This document shows positions 7,655-15,918 of a stretch of 32,800 bases of DNA, piece after piece. Origin of the DNA: Rhodospirillaceae bacterium (GTDB lineage: Bacteria > Pseudomonadota > Alphaproteobacteria > MPNO01 > UBA2964); assembly GCA_018660305.1 (NCBI GenBank), contig JABJKO010000080.1, positions 1-32,800 of the forward strand. The letters are read 5' to 3'. The position numbers were made by a program, and so were the translations under genes. Under the pieces are notes generated by a model. The model worked only from the letters and a program-made list of their open reading frames with translations, had not been told where the DNA came from and ran no database searches. Position 1 is the first letter of the stretch. Each line of letters opens with the position of its first letter.

Positions 7655-8641
7655 TCACTCGGGTGAAAGGCCTGCTTTCACTGCCATAGCCCGCATTTGC
7701 TTGGCGGCCGCACCGCAGCATTTTTCACCCAACTCCCAGATGCCGACGGCAAAGGCCTTACGCATTTCCGCTACCTTGTCGGCCGGGATGTGCGTGATTT
7801 TGACCCCAAGCTTTGCGAGCTTGGCGTCTTCCTCGGCCTGCATCCGATCGCCGATCCAGGGCATCTCCAGTTCGGTCATCTTGCCGGCCATGAGCAGGAT
7901 GTTTTGCTCCTCCTTGGTGAGCTTCTTGTAACTCGCCATGTTCATGAGGATGGGCAGGGTAGAGGTCCCGAAGGTCGGCCGGACTTTGTATTTGGCTACT
8001 TCAAAATGCTTCATGCTGAGCATGCCTGCAGCCGGCCAGGCAGCGCCATCGACGACACCTTTCTCAAGGGCGGAATAGACCTGCGAACCGGGCATGACCA
8101 CCGGCTCGCCACCGAACAGCTTGATGACGCCATGGTAGGGCTGGGTACCGCGGATCTTGCGGCCCTTCCAGTTACCACCCTCGATCGGTTTCTTGAGGAA
8201 GATGTGATAGCCCTTGGTGCTGTTGGGCGAGATGGCAAGAAGCTTCAGCCCATGGGTGTTCTGATAAAACTTGTCGAGATGATCCCAGACGCCGGACGTC
8301 CGCTTGCCGACGGGATCGGAATTCATGGCATCGGCACTGGCCGCCAGCCCCTTGGATCCCATGTGGTAGACGCCATGGGTAAACAGGATATCGAACACGC
8401 CGGCTTTTACCGGTTGCAATTGCTGGAAGCCGGGAACGACTTCCGGGCCGCTTATGCGGACTTTGATTTTGTCGCCGCCGATTTTAGCGATGTTTTTGAC
8501 GAAGGTGTCCAGCACCACGTAGGTCGGCCAGATATTTTTGTTCCAACTGGTCAGTATTTTCAATTCGGCCGCTGACGCAGCGGCTGTAGCGAAAAATGTG
8601 AAGCCCGCCACGCTGGCGAGTGTGATGCCTAATTTTCTCAT
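7655..8641 (-). CDS. TRAP transporter substrate-binding protein (DctP family)
   Basis: The frame is open from 8698 but ATG 8641 is the start: a gggggag ribosome site lies just upstream and it places a clean signal peptide (MRKLGITLA...ASAAS-type cleavage near residue 24) at the N terminus. The mature protein, about 300 residues, has DctP family features such as LKILTSWNK, the region VFDILFTHGVYH, GRKIRGTQPYHGVIKLFGG, VMPGSQVYSALEKGVVDGA and the long C-terminal helices. It captures the substrate in the periplasm for the permease pair encoded downstream. A CC pair near the C terminus (EKCCGAA) is unusual. First gene of the operon; the promoter should lie in 8642-8868. Confidence 0.93.
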   Translation of the reverse strand: MRKLGITLASVAGFTFFATAAASAAELKILTSWNKNIWPTYVVLDTFVKNIAKIGGDKIKVRISGPEVVPGFQQLQPVKAGVFDILFTHGVYHMGSKGLAASADAMNSDPVGKRTSGVWDHLDKFYQNTHGLKLLAISPNSTKGYHIFLKKPIEGGNWKGRKIRGTQPYHGVIKLFGGEPVVMPGSQVYSALEKGVVDGAAWPAAGMLSMKHFEVAKYKVRPTFGTSTLPILMNMASYKKLTKEEQNILLMAGKMTELEMPWIGDRMQAEEDAKLAKLGVKITHIPADKVAEMRKAFAVGIWELGEKCCGAAAKQMRAMAVKAGLSPE

Positions 8642-8868
8642 GTCTCCCCCCAATTGTTTTGATGGAAAACCAAAACTCATTTGTTTTCCGATTGTCACAT
8701 GGAAAACCCTATAGGACCGTTAGGCTCCCTACAACCATACGTCTAGCTGTGGATATCTTTCGCGTCACTTTGCCGAGACACCATTGTTCCTATTCCTCAT
8801 TTGTGGGCACACTCGAATTTGGCGGAACATCATATTGACTGAGGCCAAATAATTAAAAGGGGAATTCA
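8642..8868. promoter_or_regulatory. Divergent control region between TRAP and phosphonate-type ABC operons
   Basis: These 227 bases separate the divergently transcribed TRAP binding protein and phnD-like gene. Each gene has a clear ribosome site at its edge (gggggag on the minus strand, aagggg on the plus strand). I could not find a Pho box (two CTGTCAT-like units 11 bases apart) or a confident -35/-10 pair, so the promoters are placed here by position only. Confidence 0.5.
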
Positions 8869-9852
8869 ATGTCAAAAGCGAGATCCATTTTATCAGTTGT
8901 TGTTACGGCGATGTTTCTTTGGACCGTCGGCTCGGCGGTACCCACGGCTGCGAACGCGGCCGATTGCGCACGCAGCTTTCTCGATAAACGCTATTGTGAC
9001 ATCGACGGCAATCTGACAGCGGATTTGCCGCTGGATTCCAAGAAATGGAACAATCCAAGCACCATTATCTTTTCGTATACACCGGTTGAAGATCCCGCTG
9101 TGTACAAGAAAGTTTGGGATGGGTTCGTCAATCATATGGCCAAGGTCACCGGCAAGCGGGTGGTGTTCTTTCCTGTTCAGTCATACGCAGCGCAATACGA
9201 AGCCATGCGGTCGGGCCGTCTGCATATCGCCGGCGTGAATACCGGCGGTAACCCGGTCGCCGTCGCCTGCGCCGGGTTCGTTCCTTTCGCCATGATGGCC
9301 TCAAAAGACGGCTCGTTCGGCTATGAGATGGAGATTATCGTTCCGGCCGATAGCAGCATCAAATCGCCGGCCGATCTCAAGGGCAAGAAGCTTGCCTTCA
9401 CGTCTCCCACGTCGAATTCGGGCTTCAAGGCGCCGTCCGCTATTCTGAAATCCGAATTCGGTCTGATCGCCAAGAAGGATTTTGGTACGGCGTTCTCGGG
9501 CAAGCATGACAATTCCATCCTCGGCGTTGCCAACAAGGATTATGAGGCCGCAGCCATCGCGAACTCGGTTCTCAAGCGTATACTCGACCGCAATGTGATC
9601 AAGAAGTCTCAGATCAGGACGATTTACCGGTCGCAGACCTTCCCAACCACCGGCTACGGCCATGCGCACAATCTGCATCCTGAATTGGTTGCAAAAATCA
9701 AGCAGGCGTTCTTTACGTTCAAATGGGCGGGCTCCGATCTTCAGAAGGAATTCAAGAAAGAAGGCCGCTTCGTTTCCATCAGTCACAAGCATGACTGGGA
9801 CGTGATCCGCAAGATCGATGCCGCTAACGGCGTCAAATATAGCTGTAAGTAG
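8869..9852 (+). CDS. phnD: Phosphate/phosphonate ABC transporter substrate-binding protein
   Basis: The 327-residue protein has a signal peptide with probable cleavage after ANA (residue 30). The PhnD-family core is clear: FSYTPVEDP near the mature N terminus, FFPVQSYAAQYEAMRSGRLHIAG-type segment, and SPTSNSGFKAP, the loop that wraps the phosphono or phosphoryl group. It would bind a phosphonate, phosphite or phosphate ester in the periplasm and hand it to the PhnE permeases. Its ribosome site is aagggg. A strong hairpin follows the gene before phnC. The ligand is not certain; the convergent glpD and phosphatase genes make a glycerol-phosphate-like or related ligand worth considering. Confidence 0.9.
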   Translation: MSKARSILSVVVTAMFLWTVGSAVPTAANAADCARSFLDKRYCDIDGNLTADLPLDSKKWNNPSTIIFSYTPVEDPAVYKKVWDGFVNHMAKVTGKRVVFFPVQSYAAQYEAMRSGRLHIAGVNTGGNPVAVACAGFVPFAMMASKDGSFGYEMEIIVPADSSIKSPADLKGKKLAFTSPTSNSGFKAPSAILKSEFGLIAKKDFGTAFSGKHDNSILGVANKDYEAAAIANSVLKRILDRNVIKKSQIRTIYRSQTFPTTGYGHAHNLHPELVAKIKQAFFTFKWAGSDLQKEFKKEGRFVSISHKHDWDVIRKIDAANGVKYSCK

Positions 9853-9871
9853 TCCGGCATAGATTGTCGTT

Positions 9872-9906
9872 CGCTCACCCGGCCTCGTTTTAATGAGGGG
9901 TGAGCG
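9872..9906 (+). other. Stem-loop after phnD
   Basis: cgctcaccc (9872-9880) pairs with gggtgagcg (9898-9906); inside, cctc can pair with gagg around a gttttaat loop. It sits between the binding-protein and ATPase genes without a T run after it. Like the hairpin in the TRAP operon, it probably protects or attenuates the upstream cistron so that PhnD outnumbers the membrane complex. Confidence 0.65.
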
Positions 9907-9942
9907 GGCGGTAATCGCTGCATTCAGCCATAGGTCAGGTTC

Positions 9943-10806
9943 ATGCTGAAGCTCGTCGATCTTGTTAAGCAATATACGACCGGCGACCGGGCGCTAAAGG
10001 GCGTGACACTGGACATTCCCGATGGCCAGGTCATGGCGCTCATCGGGCCGTCCGGGGCCGGTAAATCGACATTGATCCGCTGTGTGAACAGACTGGTCGA
10101 GCCGACCTCGGGAAGTGTCACGCTGAATGATCTGGAACTGACGACCCTTGGTTTCCGCCAGCTCCGTCTGGCGCGCCGGCGGATCGGGATGATCTTTCAG
10201 GAATATGCCTTGGTGGAACGGCTCACTGTAATGGAAAACGTTCTGTCCGGTCGATTGGGCTATGTGGGTTTCTGGCGCAGCTGGTTGAGAAAGTTTCCCG
10301 AAACCGATATCGCTGAAGCCTTCCGATTACTCGAACGTGTCGGTCTCGCGGACATGGTGGATAAGCGGGCCGACGAACTGTCCGGCGGCCAACGGCAACG
10401 GGTTGGTATTTGCCGCGCTCTTATCCAGAACCCCGAACTTTTGCTGGTCGATGAGCCAACGGCATCACTCGATCCCAAAACCTCCCGGCAAATAATGCGG
10501 CTGATCTGCGAACTCTGTCAGGAGCGCGGATTGTCGGCCATCATCAATATCCATGATGTCCTGCTTGCCCAGATGTTTGCCGAACGGATCGTCGGTCTGC
10601 AATTGGGTGAAATTGTCTATGACGGCCCGCCTGATGGTCTTACGTCGGATGTTTTGACCCAGATTTATGGGGAAGAGGATTGGGAAGCGACGGTCAGCGT
10701 GGTCGAAGACGAAGACGATGGTGAGGAGATAGTTGACGACGGCGTTGCTCCGGCGGAATCCCAGCCGCCAAATCCTGACCGTGACCGCCTCGCGGGATTG
10801 ACCTAG
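9943..10806 (+). CDS. phnC: Phosphonate-type ABC transporter ATP-binding protein
   Basis: All ABC ATPase motifs are present: Walker [10 protein letters not shown] (35-43), the Q loop [16 protein letters not shown], the signature [15 protein letters not shown], Walker B LLLVDEP with TASLD, and the switch His in NIHDVLLAQ. The sequence after Walker A ([14 protein letters not shown]) and [12 protein letters not shown] are typical of PhnC. At 287 residues it is longer than usual because of an acidic C-terminal tail ([15 protein letters not shown]) with no counterpart in ordinary PhnC proteins. It powers import with the two PhnE subunits that follow 11 bases downstream. Confidence 0.93.
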   Translation: MLKLVDLVKQYTTGDRALKGVTLDIPDGQVMALIGPSGAGKSTLIRCVNRLVEPTSGSVTLNDLELTTLGFRQLRLARRRIGMIFQEYALVERLTVMENVLSGRLGYVGFWRSWLRKFPETDIAEAFRLLERVGLADMVDKRADELSGGQRQRVGICRALIQNPELLLVDEPTASLDPKTSRQIMRLICELCQERGLSAIINIHDVLLAQMFAERIVGLQLGEIVYDGPPDGLTSDVLTQIYGEEDWEATVSVVEDEDDGEEIVDDGVAPAESQPPNPDRDRLAGLT

Positions 10807-10817
10807 GCCGGCATTTA

Positions 10818-11624
10818 ATGTCCAGCGTAACCGCCCCCTCCCGCACTTGGCGAAAGCCACCTTTTATCGCCAATCCGCGGACGCGTTGGCTTCTTGGTAT
10901 TGGTTTCGCGGTTTATCTGGCCCTTGCCTTCGGGACACTCGACGTCAATTGGGGCCGGGTACTGGATGGCCTGCCCCGTGGACAAAAGTTTATCGCCGCT
11001 TTCTTTCCCCCTGATTTCGTCTCCCGTTGGGACGCCATCGTCGAGGGGATTTATGAAAGCCTGTGGATGACCGTAACCTCGACGGTCGTGGGTATCGCGA
11101 TTTCCATTCCGGTGGGGCTTGGCGCGGCGAAAAATCTGGCGCCGGCGCCGGTCTATTATTTTTGCCGCGGCATACTCGCCGTCTCCCGCAGTTTTCAGGA
11201 GATCATCCTCGCCATTTTCTTCGTCAAGCTGTTTGGTTTTGGACCGTTCGCCGGATTTGTGACGTTGTCGGTCGCGACGGTGGGGTTTTACGGCAAGCTT
11301 CTGGCCGAAGATATCGAGAACATGCAGCCGGGCCAGGCGGAAGCCGTCAAGGCGACCGGCGCCAACTGGTTCCAATGGCTCAACTATAGTGTCCAGCCGC
11401 AGGTCATGCCTCGAATGATCGGGCTGGGTCTCTATCGTTTCGATATCAATTTCCGTGAATCCGCCGTTGTCGGAATCGTTGGTGGCGGCGGGATAGGAGC
11501 GACGCTCACGACCGCCTTCGATCGGTACGAATTTGATTCGGCGGCCGCTATTTTGCTGGTGATCATCGCCATCGTGATGATGGTCGAATATTCCTCCGGC
11601 TACGTTCGAAGATGGGTCCAGTAA
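10818..11624 (+). CDS. phnE: Phosphonate-type ABC transporter permease PhnE, first copy
   Basis: A 268-residue membrane protein with about six helices. The cytoplasmic EAA loop reads GQAEAVKATGANWFQW and is followed by RFDINFRESAVVGIVGGGGI, the PhnE family C-terminal signature. The N-terminal cytoplasmic segment and the extended periplasmic part before helix 2 also fit. It pairs with the second PhnE encoded immediately downstream, whose frame begins inside the end of this gene. Confidence 0.92.
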   Translation: MSSVTAPSRTWRKPPFIANPRTRWLLGIGFAVYLALAFGTLDVNWGRVLDGLPRGQKFIAAFFPPDFVSRWDAIVEGIYESLWMTVTSTVVGIAISIPVGLGAAKNLAPAPVYYFCRGILAVSRSFQEIILAIFFVKLFGFGPFAGFVTLSVATVGFYGKLLAEDIENMQPGQAEAVKATGANWFQWLNYSVQPQVMPRMIGLGLYRFDINFRESAVVGIVGGGGIGATLTTAFDRYEFDSAAAILLVIIAIVMMVEYSSGYVRRWVQ

Positions 11625-12442
11625 CGATGCCAGTGACAACACAGGACGACACTAAAATCTGGCAGCGCCGTTCGACGCGGCTGAATCTTCTGGTCTGGGG
11701 TGGGTGGCTGGTTGCCGTCGCCCTCTTCGTTGCCTGCTGGCAGCTGATCTCCCAGGTGACCATGTGGGAATTCGTTTATGATTCCCCGACTCAGGCAGGC
11801 GATCTCGGAAGCCGCATGATTCCACCGGATTTGGGCTATTTTCCCGAAATCTGGCGCGCGGTATGGGATACGATCAATATCGCGACACTGGGGACGGTAC
11901 TTGCTCTTATCCTGGCTGTGCCGACGGCTTATTGCGCGGCGATGAACACCACGCCAAGCCGGAAATTCGTGCGGCCGATCGCGCTCTTCATCATCGTTTC
12001 GTCGCGGTCGATCAATTCGCTGATCTGGGCCCTGATGCTGGTCACCGTGGTCGGGCCCGGTGTCTTTGCCGGCATCATTGCCATCGGACTGCGATCCATC
12101 GGTTTTTGCGCCAAGCTTCTCTATGAAGCGATCGAGGAAATCGATGAAAAGCAGGTGGAAGCGGTGACAGCGACGGGGGCCACCCAGACTCAGGCCGTGG
12201 CCTATGGTGTCGTGCCCCAGGTGCTGCCGGCTTTCGCGGGTATCTCGGTGTTTCGATGGGATATCAATATTCGGGAATCGACGGTCCTGGGTCTGGTGGG
12301 CGCCGGCGGCATTGGTCTTCAGCTCAACGGGTCCATCATGAACCTCGCCTGGACCCGCGTGTCGCTCATACTGATCGTGATCGTAGCGACTGTAATCGTC
12401 AGCGAATGGGTGTCGGCGAAGATTCGCCACGCCATCATCTGA
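11612..12442 (+). CDS. phnE: Phosphonate-type ABC transporter permease PhnE, second copy
   Basis: This 276-residue permease is a diverged paralogue of the gene before it: the EAA loop is KQVEAVTATGATQTQA and the signature is RWDINIRESTVLGLVGAGGI. The start at 11612 overlaps the first phnE by 13 bases; ATG 11627 is an alternative start just after that stop. Two PhnE subunits in tandem suggest a heterodimeric channel. Its stop overlaps the stop end of the convergent phosphatase gene by 8 bases, an unusually tight tail-to-tail junction with no room for a terminator. Confidence 0.92.
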   Translation: MGPVTMPVTTQDDTKIWQRRSTRLNLLVWGGWLVAVALFVACWQLISQVTMWEFVYDSPTQAGDLGSRMIPPDLGYFPEIWRAVWDTINIATLGTVLALILAVPTAYCAAMNTTPSRKFVRPIALFIIVSSRSINSLIWALMLVTVVGPGVFAGIIAIGLRSIGFCAKLLYEAIEEIDEKQVEAVTATGATQTQAVAYGVVPQVLPAFAGISVFRWDINIRESTVLGLVGAGGIGLQLNGSIMNLAWTRVSLILIVIVATVIVSEWVSAKIRHAII

Positions 12443-13238
12443 CGGCCAGAAGAGCCTCCGTCAGTTCGCAAAACCCGTCACCGCGGGTGTTGCTGGTAAT
12501 CCATCGCGGCAACGCCGCGCATCGGTCGGTGAAATCGCGAAGATTGGCCACACCCACCGCGTCGGAAAAGAACGCGAACATGGGCGCATCGTTGGGTGAA
12601 TCGCCGATAAAGACGAACCTTTGGCGCTCCTCATCGACATCGACCGAAAAAACCTCGGACATCAGCAATTTGGTCATCACCAGCTTGTCGTATTGGCCGA
12701 ACCAGCCATTGACGTGAATTGAGCTGACTTTAGCCATGGCGCCGTGTTTTTCGAATATGCTGGCGATCCGGTCGATTTCACCCTCGCTCAGGGGGGCAAC
12801 ATCCTCGGCAAAATCGATGGCGAGATCGTTCTCCCGGTAGGCTTGATCCGCGGCGACGGCGGCCCCGGGAACCGCCGCCAGAACCTCATCGCGAATTGTA
12901 TTCAGGCGGTGCTGGTTCTCGCTTCGCTTTTCAGGGGTTTCCATATAACGCCGAACCATCTGGCGATTGACCCCGTCATATTGGAAATAGAATGCGCCGT
13001 TCTCGCCGACCACCGCATCGACGGGCCAGGTACGGGCAATCATGTCACACCAGCCGGCGGGGCGTCCGGTGATGGGTATCACCAGCAGTCCCGCGCTTTG
13101 TAACCGCTCCATGGCATTGTAAACGCTGGCGGCAATGCGGCCGTTTTCCGTCAGGGTGTCGTCGATATCGGTGAAAATTCCCGCGATAGTTTTGCGGTCC
13201 TGTGCCGGCCAGTCAGCGAGCGGGATCATATTCGTCAT
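12435..13238 (-). CDS. HAD-IIB family phosphatase
   Basis: The 267-residue protein has all four HAD motifs: I, FTDIDDTLT with nucleophile D24 and acid D26; II, ITGRPAGW; III, the Lys in YDKLVMTK; and IV, IGDSPNDAPMF. The C2B-type cap places it in the Cof/mannosyl-3-phosphoglycerate phosphatase-like branch, enzymes that dephosphorylate sugar or polyol phosphates. It overlaps glpD by the 4 bases ATGA, so the two are translationally coupled. That coupling points to a small phosphate ester linked to glycerol phosphate metabolism, which is inference. The exact substrate is not visible. Confidence 0.85.
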   Translation of the reverse strand: MTNMIPLADWPAQDRKTIAGIFTDIDDTLTENGRIAASVYNAMERLQSAGLLVIPITGRPAGWCDMIARTWPVDAVVGENGAFYFQYDGVNRQMVRRYMETPEKRSENQHRLNTIRDEVLAAVPGAAVAADQAYRENDLAIDFAEDVAPLSEGEIDRIASIFEKHGAMAKVSSIHVNGWFGQYDKLVMTKLLMSEVFSVDVDEERQRFVFIGDSPNDAPMFAFFSDAVGVANLRDFTDRCAALPRWITSNTRGDGFCELTEALLAVR

Positions 13239-14755
13239 AAAAGCGCGTCAATCGCCGAAACAGCGGCTTCTTTTTGGTCAGTGGTGAGGTTCACGCCTGC
13301 TTTTGTGCGGCGCCACAGGATATCGTCGGCGGTGCGCGCCCATTCGTGATCCTTCATATAGAGAATTTCCCGTTCATAGAGATTGGCTCCCACGGATGTC
13401 CCCAAATCCTGCACAATGTTGGCGTCTCCCAGCACGTCGGAAGTCAGGGTGCCATGACGCCGTGCAATGTGCGCCACGGTGACGGGATCGAGCCCTGGAT
13501 ATTGCCGCACCAAGGCGTCGAGCAACGCTTCAAACCCACCGCCCGGCAGGTCGCCCCCCGGCAGGGTCTGGTCGGCCGTCCAGGAACGCCCCATGGTCGG
13601 AAAGACCGGGCTGAGCTTGCCGAGTGCTTCTTCCGCCAGACACCGATAGGTCGTTATCTTGCCGCCAAAAACCGACAGGATCGGTGGGTGGTCGCTTCCG
13701 TTTGCGAGATCCAGATGATAGTCCCGCGTTACCTTGGAGGCCGATGCGCCGGAATCATCATCAAACAGAGAGCGGACGCCGCTATAGCTCCAGACGATTT
13801 CTTCCTTGCCGGGCACGTTGGCGAAAAAGGCTGCCGTTGTTCCCAAAAGATAATCGATTTCGTCGGAATCGATACAAACAGCGGCGGCATCGCCGTTAAA
13901 CGGGATGTCGGTGGTCCCGACCAGTGAATACCGGTCTTCATAGGGCAACACGAAGACCACCCGGCCGTCCGAATGCTGAAGGATGTAGGCGTCGTCCGCG
14001 CCTTCGATACGGGGAATGACGAGATGGCTTCCTTTTACGAGCCGCGCTCTCTTGGTGTTACCAGGTCGGGTGTGGCCGCCGTTGGCTGATTGCAACACCT
14101 GATCGACCCATGGTCCTGCCGCGTTGACTATGGCGCGGGCAGCGACGTTACCGGTTTCGCCGGTGTCTTCATCGCGAAGGGTCAGTGTCCACCGGCCCGA
14201 CTCGGCGCTGGCCGACAGGAAGCGGGTGCGGGTTCGGATGTCGGCGCCTTTATTAGCCGCTGCCCGGGCATTCAAAACCACCAGCCGCGCATCATCGACC
14301 CAGCAATCCCAGTAGGCGAAACCCTGGTTGAAGCTGTCCTTCAACGGTTGGCCGGACTTGTCGTTTGTCAGATTAAGCGATCGCGATGAGGGGATTGTGG
14401 TGCGGCTCGATAGATGGTCATAGAGAAACAGACCGGCCCGGATCATCCAGCGGGGCCGCAGCGAGGCCACATGGGGCAACACGAAACGGAGCGGCCAGAT
14501 AATATGAGGCGCCTTGGCCAACAGAATTTCCCGCTCCGCCAGCGCTTCCCGGACCAGCCGGAACTCCCACTGTTCCAGATACCGCAACCCGCCATGAATC
14601 AGCTTGGAGCTGGCGGAGGAGGTCGCCCCGGCCAGATCGCCGGCCTCTACCAGGAGGACCTTTAAGCCGCGCCCCGCGGCATCACAGGCAATGCCGGCAC
14701 CATTGATGCCGCCACCGATGATGGCGAGGTCGAAGTGATCGGGCCGTCCTGGCAT
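13235..14755 (-). CDS. glpD: Glycerol-3-phosphate dehydrogenase, FAD-dependent (aerobic)
   Basis: The 506-residue protein begins with the FAD dinucleotide fold FDLAIIGGGINGAGIACD and the GlpD hallmark SSKLIHGGLRYLEQWEFRLV, and later has SHLVIPRI, the FVLPYEDRYSLVGTTD segment and SVFGGKITTYRCLAEE. It would oxidise sn-glycerol 3-phosphate to dihydroxyacetone phosphate at the inner membrane and pass electrons to quinone. It is the first gene of a two-gene operon with an HAD phosphatase, and the operon faces a phosphonate-type ABC importer. No glycerol kinase or facilitator is in the window, so the substrate may come from imported phosphate esters. Confidence 0.94.
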   Translation of the reverse strand: MPGRPDHFDLAIIGGGINGAGIACDAAGRGLKVLLVEAGDLAGATSSASSKLIHGGLRYLEQWEFRLVREALAEREILLAKAPHIIWPLRFVLPHVASLRPRWMIRAGLFLYDHLSSRTTIPSSRSLNLTNDKSGQPLKDSFNQGFAYWDCWVDDARLVVLNARAAANKGADIRTRTRFLSASAESGRWTLTLRDEDTGETGNVAARAIVNAAGPWVDQVLQSANGGHTRPGNTKRARLVKGSHLVIPRIEGADDAYILQHSDGRVVFVLPYEDRYSLVGTTDIPFNGDAAAVCIDSDEIDYLLGTTAAFFANVPGKEEIVWSYSGVRSLFDDDSGASASKVTRDYHLDLANGSDHPPILSVFGGKITTYRCLAEEALGKLSPVFPTMGRSWTADQTLPGGDLPGGGFEALLDALVRQYPGLDPVTVAHIARRHGTLTSDVLGDANIVQDLGTSVGANLYEREILYMKDHEWARTADDILWRRTKAGVNLTTDQKEAAVSAIDALL

Positions 14756-14820
14756 GATGAAAAGGGCTTCCGTCTAGCTTGTTCTCTTCATCATGCCAGT
14801 GAACCGCTAAGAATCGGCAA

Positions 14821-14856
14821 AATTTACGTCACAATTTACATCACAATTTACGGTGA
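14821..14856. repeat. Three tandem 12-base repeats upstream of glpD
   Basis: aatttacgtcac, aatttacatcac and aatttacggtga lie head to tail with no spacer. They sit 66 bases upstream of the glpD start, in the short gap between glpD and the FAH-family gene. The unit contains a TGTGA-like half-site on the minus strand. An operator array for a glpD regulator is a reasonable guess, but the repeats also lie just past the end of the FAH-family gene. Confidence 0.6.
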
Positions 14857-14863
14857 CCGCCCG

Positions 14864-15796
14864 TCAGCTTGGTGCGTATTTCCCGGTCCGTTGCGGGGTC
14901 TGTACGCCGTCCGCGCCGCTGTCGGCATGCTGCAACCGCGTCACGCGGTCCCAGGTGCGTTTGAGATCGTCTTTGATATGGAGCGTCAGGGTGCCGCATC
15001 CTTCCACTTCCAGCTCGACCTTATCGCCGTCCATGAAGGGATTGAGGCCACGGTGGTTGGTGCCGGTCGCAAGAATGTCGCCTGGTTCCAGCGTATGGAT
15101 GGAGCTCACGAATTCGATGCAGCGCGGGATCTTGTGGGCCATGTCATCGGTGTTGAAACTCTGCATCACCGTGCCGTTGTTCTTCAGTGTGACCTGCAGT
15201 TTCTGCGGATCGGCGATCTCGTCCTTGGTCACGATGTAGGGCCCGATGGGGGCAAAAGTTTCGCGCGCTTTCATCTGATAGAAAGTGTTGCCCGGCGGCA
15301 GCAATCCGCGGGCCGAGCCGTCGATGAAATTGGTGTAGCCGAACACGTAATCCATGGCGTCGGCGGCGCTGACGTTGGACGCCCGTTTGCCGATCACCAG
15401 GGCAATTTCCGCTTCCCCTTCGAAGATAGTGGCCGGAATATCGGGCAGCACCATGGTATCGCCATCGCCGATGACGGCATTGGGTGATTTGAAAAAGGCA
15501 TTGATGGGCGCCGGCGCGTCGCGCGTGCCGTCTTCCATGTAATTTACCGCCATGCAGTCGATGTTGTAGGGCTTGGGCAGCGGTGGGCGGATGCGGACAC
15601 TTGAAAGCGGTACGCCATCGGCGCCGGCGACGGCGTCTTCGATCGGTTTCCGGTAATCGTCGAATTTTTCGATCAGCCCGTTAATCAAATTATGCGGTCC
15701 GGTGTTCGGAATATCGCTTACCACCGCGGAGACATCGACCACGTTTTCGCCCTTCACGACCCCCAGCTTGAAGTCATCGAAATAAAGAATTTTCAT
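14864..15796 (-). CDS. Fumarylacetoacetate hydrolase family protein
   Basis: The 310-residue protein has the FAH fold with metal ligands E126 and E128 (IFEGEAEIALVIG) and D159 (NFIDGSARG), plus the GDILATGTNHRG motif near the C terminus. Family members cleave or hydrate beta-diketo acids, such as fumarylpyruvate to fumarate and pyruvate, or decarboxylate oxalocrotonate. The divergent neighbour 122 bases away looks like gentisate 1,2-dioxygenase, so fumarylpyruvate or maleylpyruvate hydrolysis is the leading hypothesis. The last 20 or so residues (DSGADGVQT and on) extend past the usual fold end. No maleylpyruvate isomerase is visible. Confidence 0.88.
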   Translation of the reverse strand: MKILYFDDFKLGVVKGENVVDVSAVVSDIPNTGPHNLINGLIEKFDDYRKPIEDAVAGADGVPLSSVRIRPPLPKPYNIDCMAVNYMEDGTRDAPAPINAFFKSPNAVIGDGDTMVLPDIPATIFEGEAEIALVIGKRASNVSAADAMDYVFGYTNFIDGSARGLLPPGNTFYQMKARETFAPIGPYIVTKDEIADPQKLQVTLKNNGTVMQSFNTDDMAHKIPRCIEFVSSIHTLEPGDILATGTNHRGLNPFMDGDKVELEVEGCGTLTLHIKDDLKRTWDRVTRLQHADSGADGVQTPQRTGKYAPS

Positions 15797-15918
15797 ATTG
15801 TTCCCCTCTGCCTGATCATTGAATTCACTGTATGAGATTGACGCCTAAGGTAAGTCGGGTCACCCTGTTCTGACAACGGCACAATGCGAGAAAATAGCGA
15901 ATATTTAGCGGATCGCGC

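Noticed and set aside
8699..8868. Pho box upstream of phnD
   Set aside because: I looked for two CTGTCAT-like units 11 bases apart and found none convincing.
10815..12430. Two long minus frames opposite the phnE genes
   Set aside because: Both are full-length antisense shadows of the permeases with no ribosome site and no family resemblance.
14821..14856. CRISPR-like or iteron origin interpretation of the 12-base repeats
   Set aside because: Units are contiguous with no spacers, only three copies, and no rep or cas gene is nearby.
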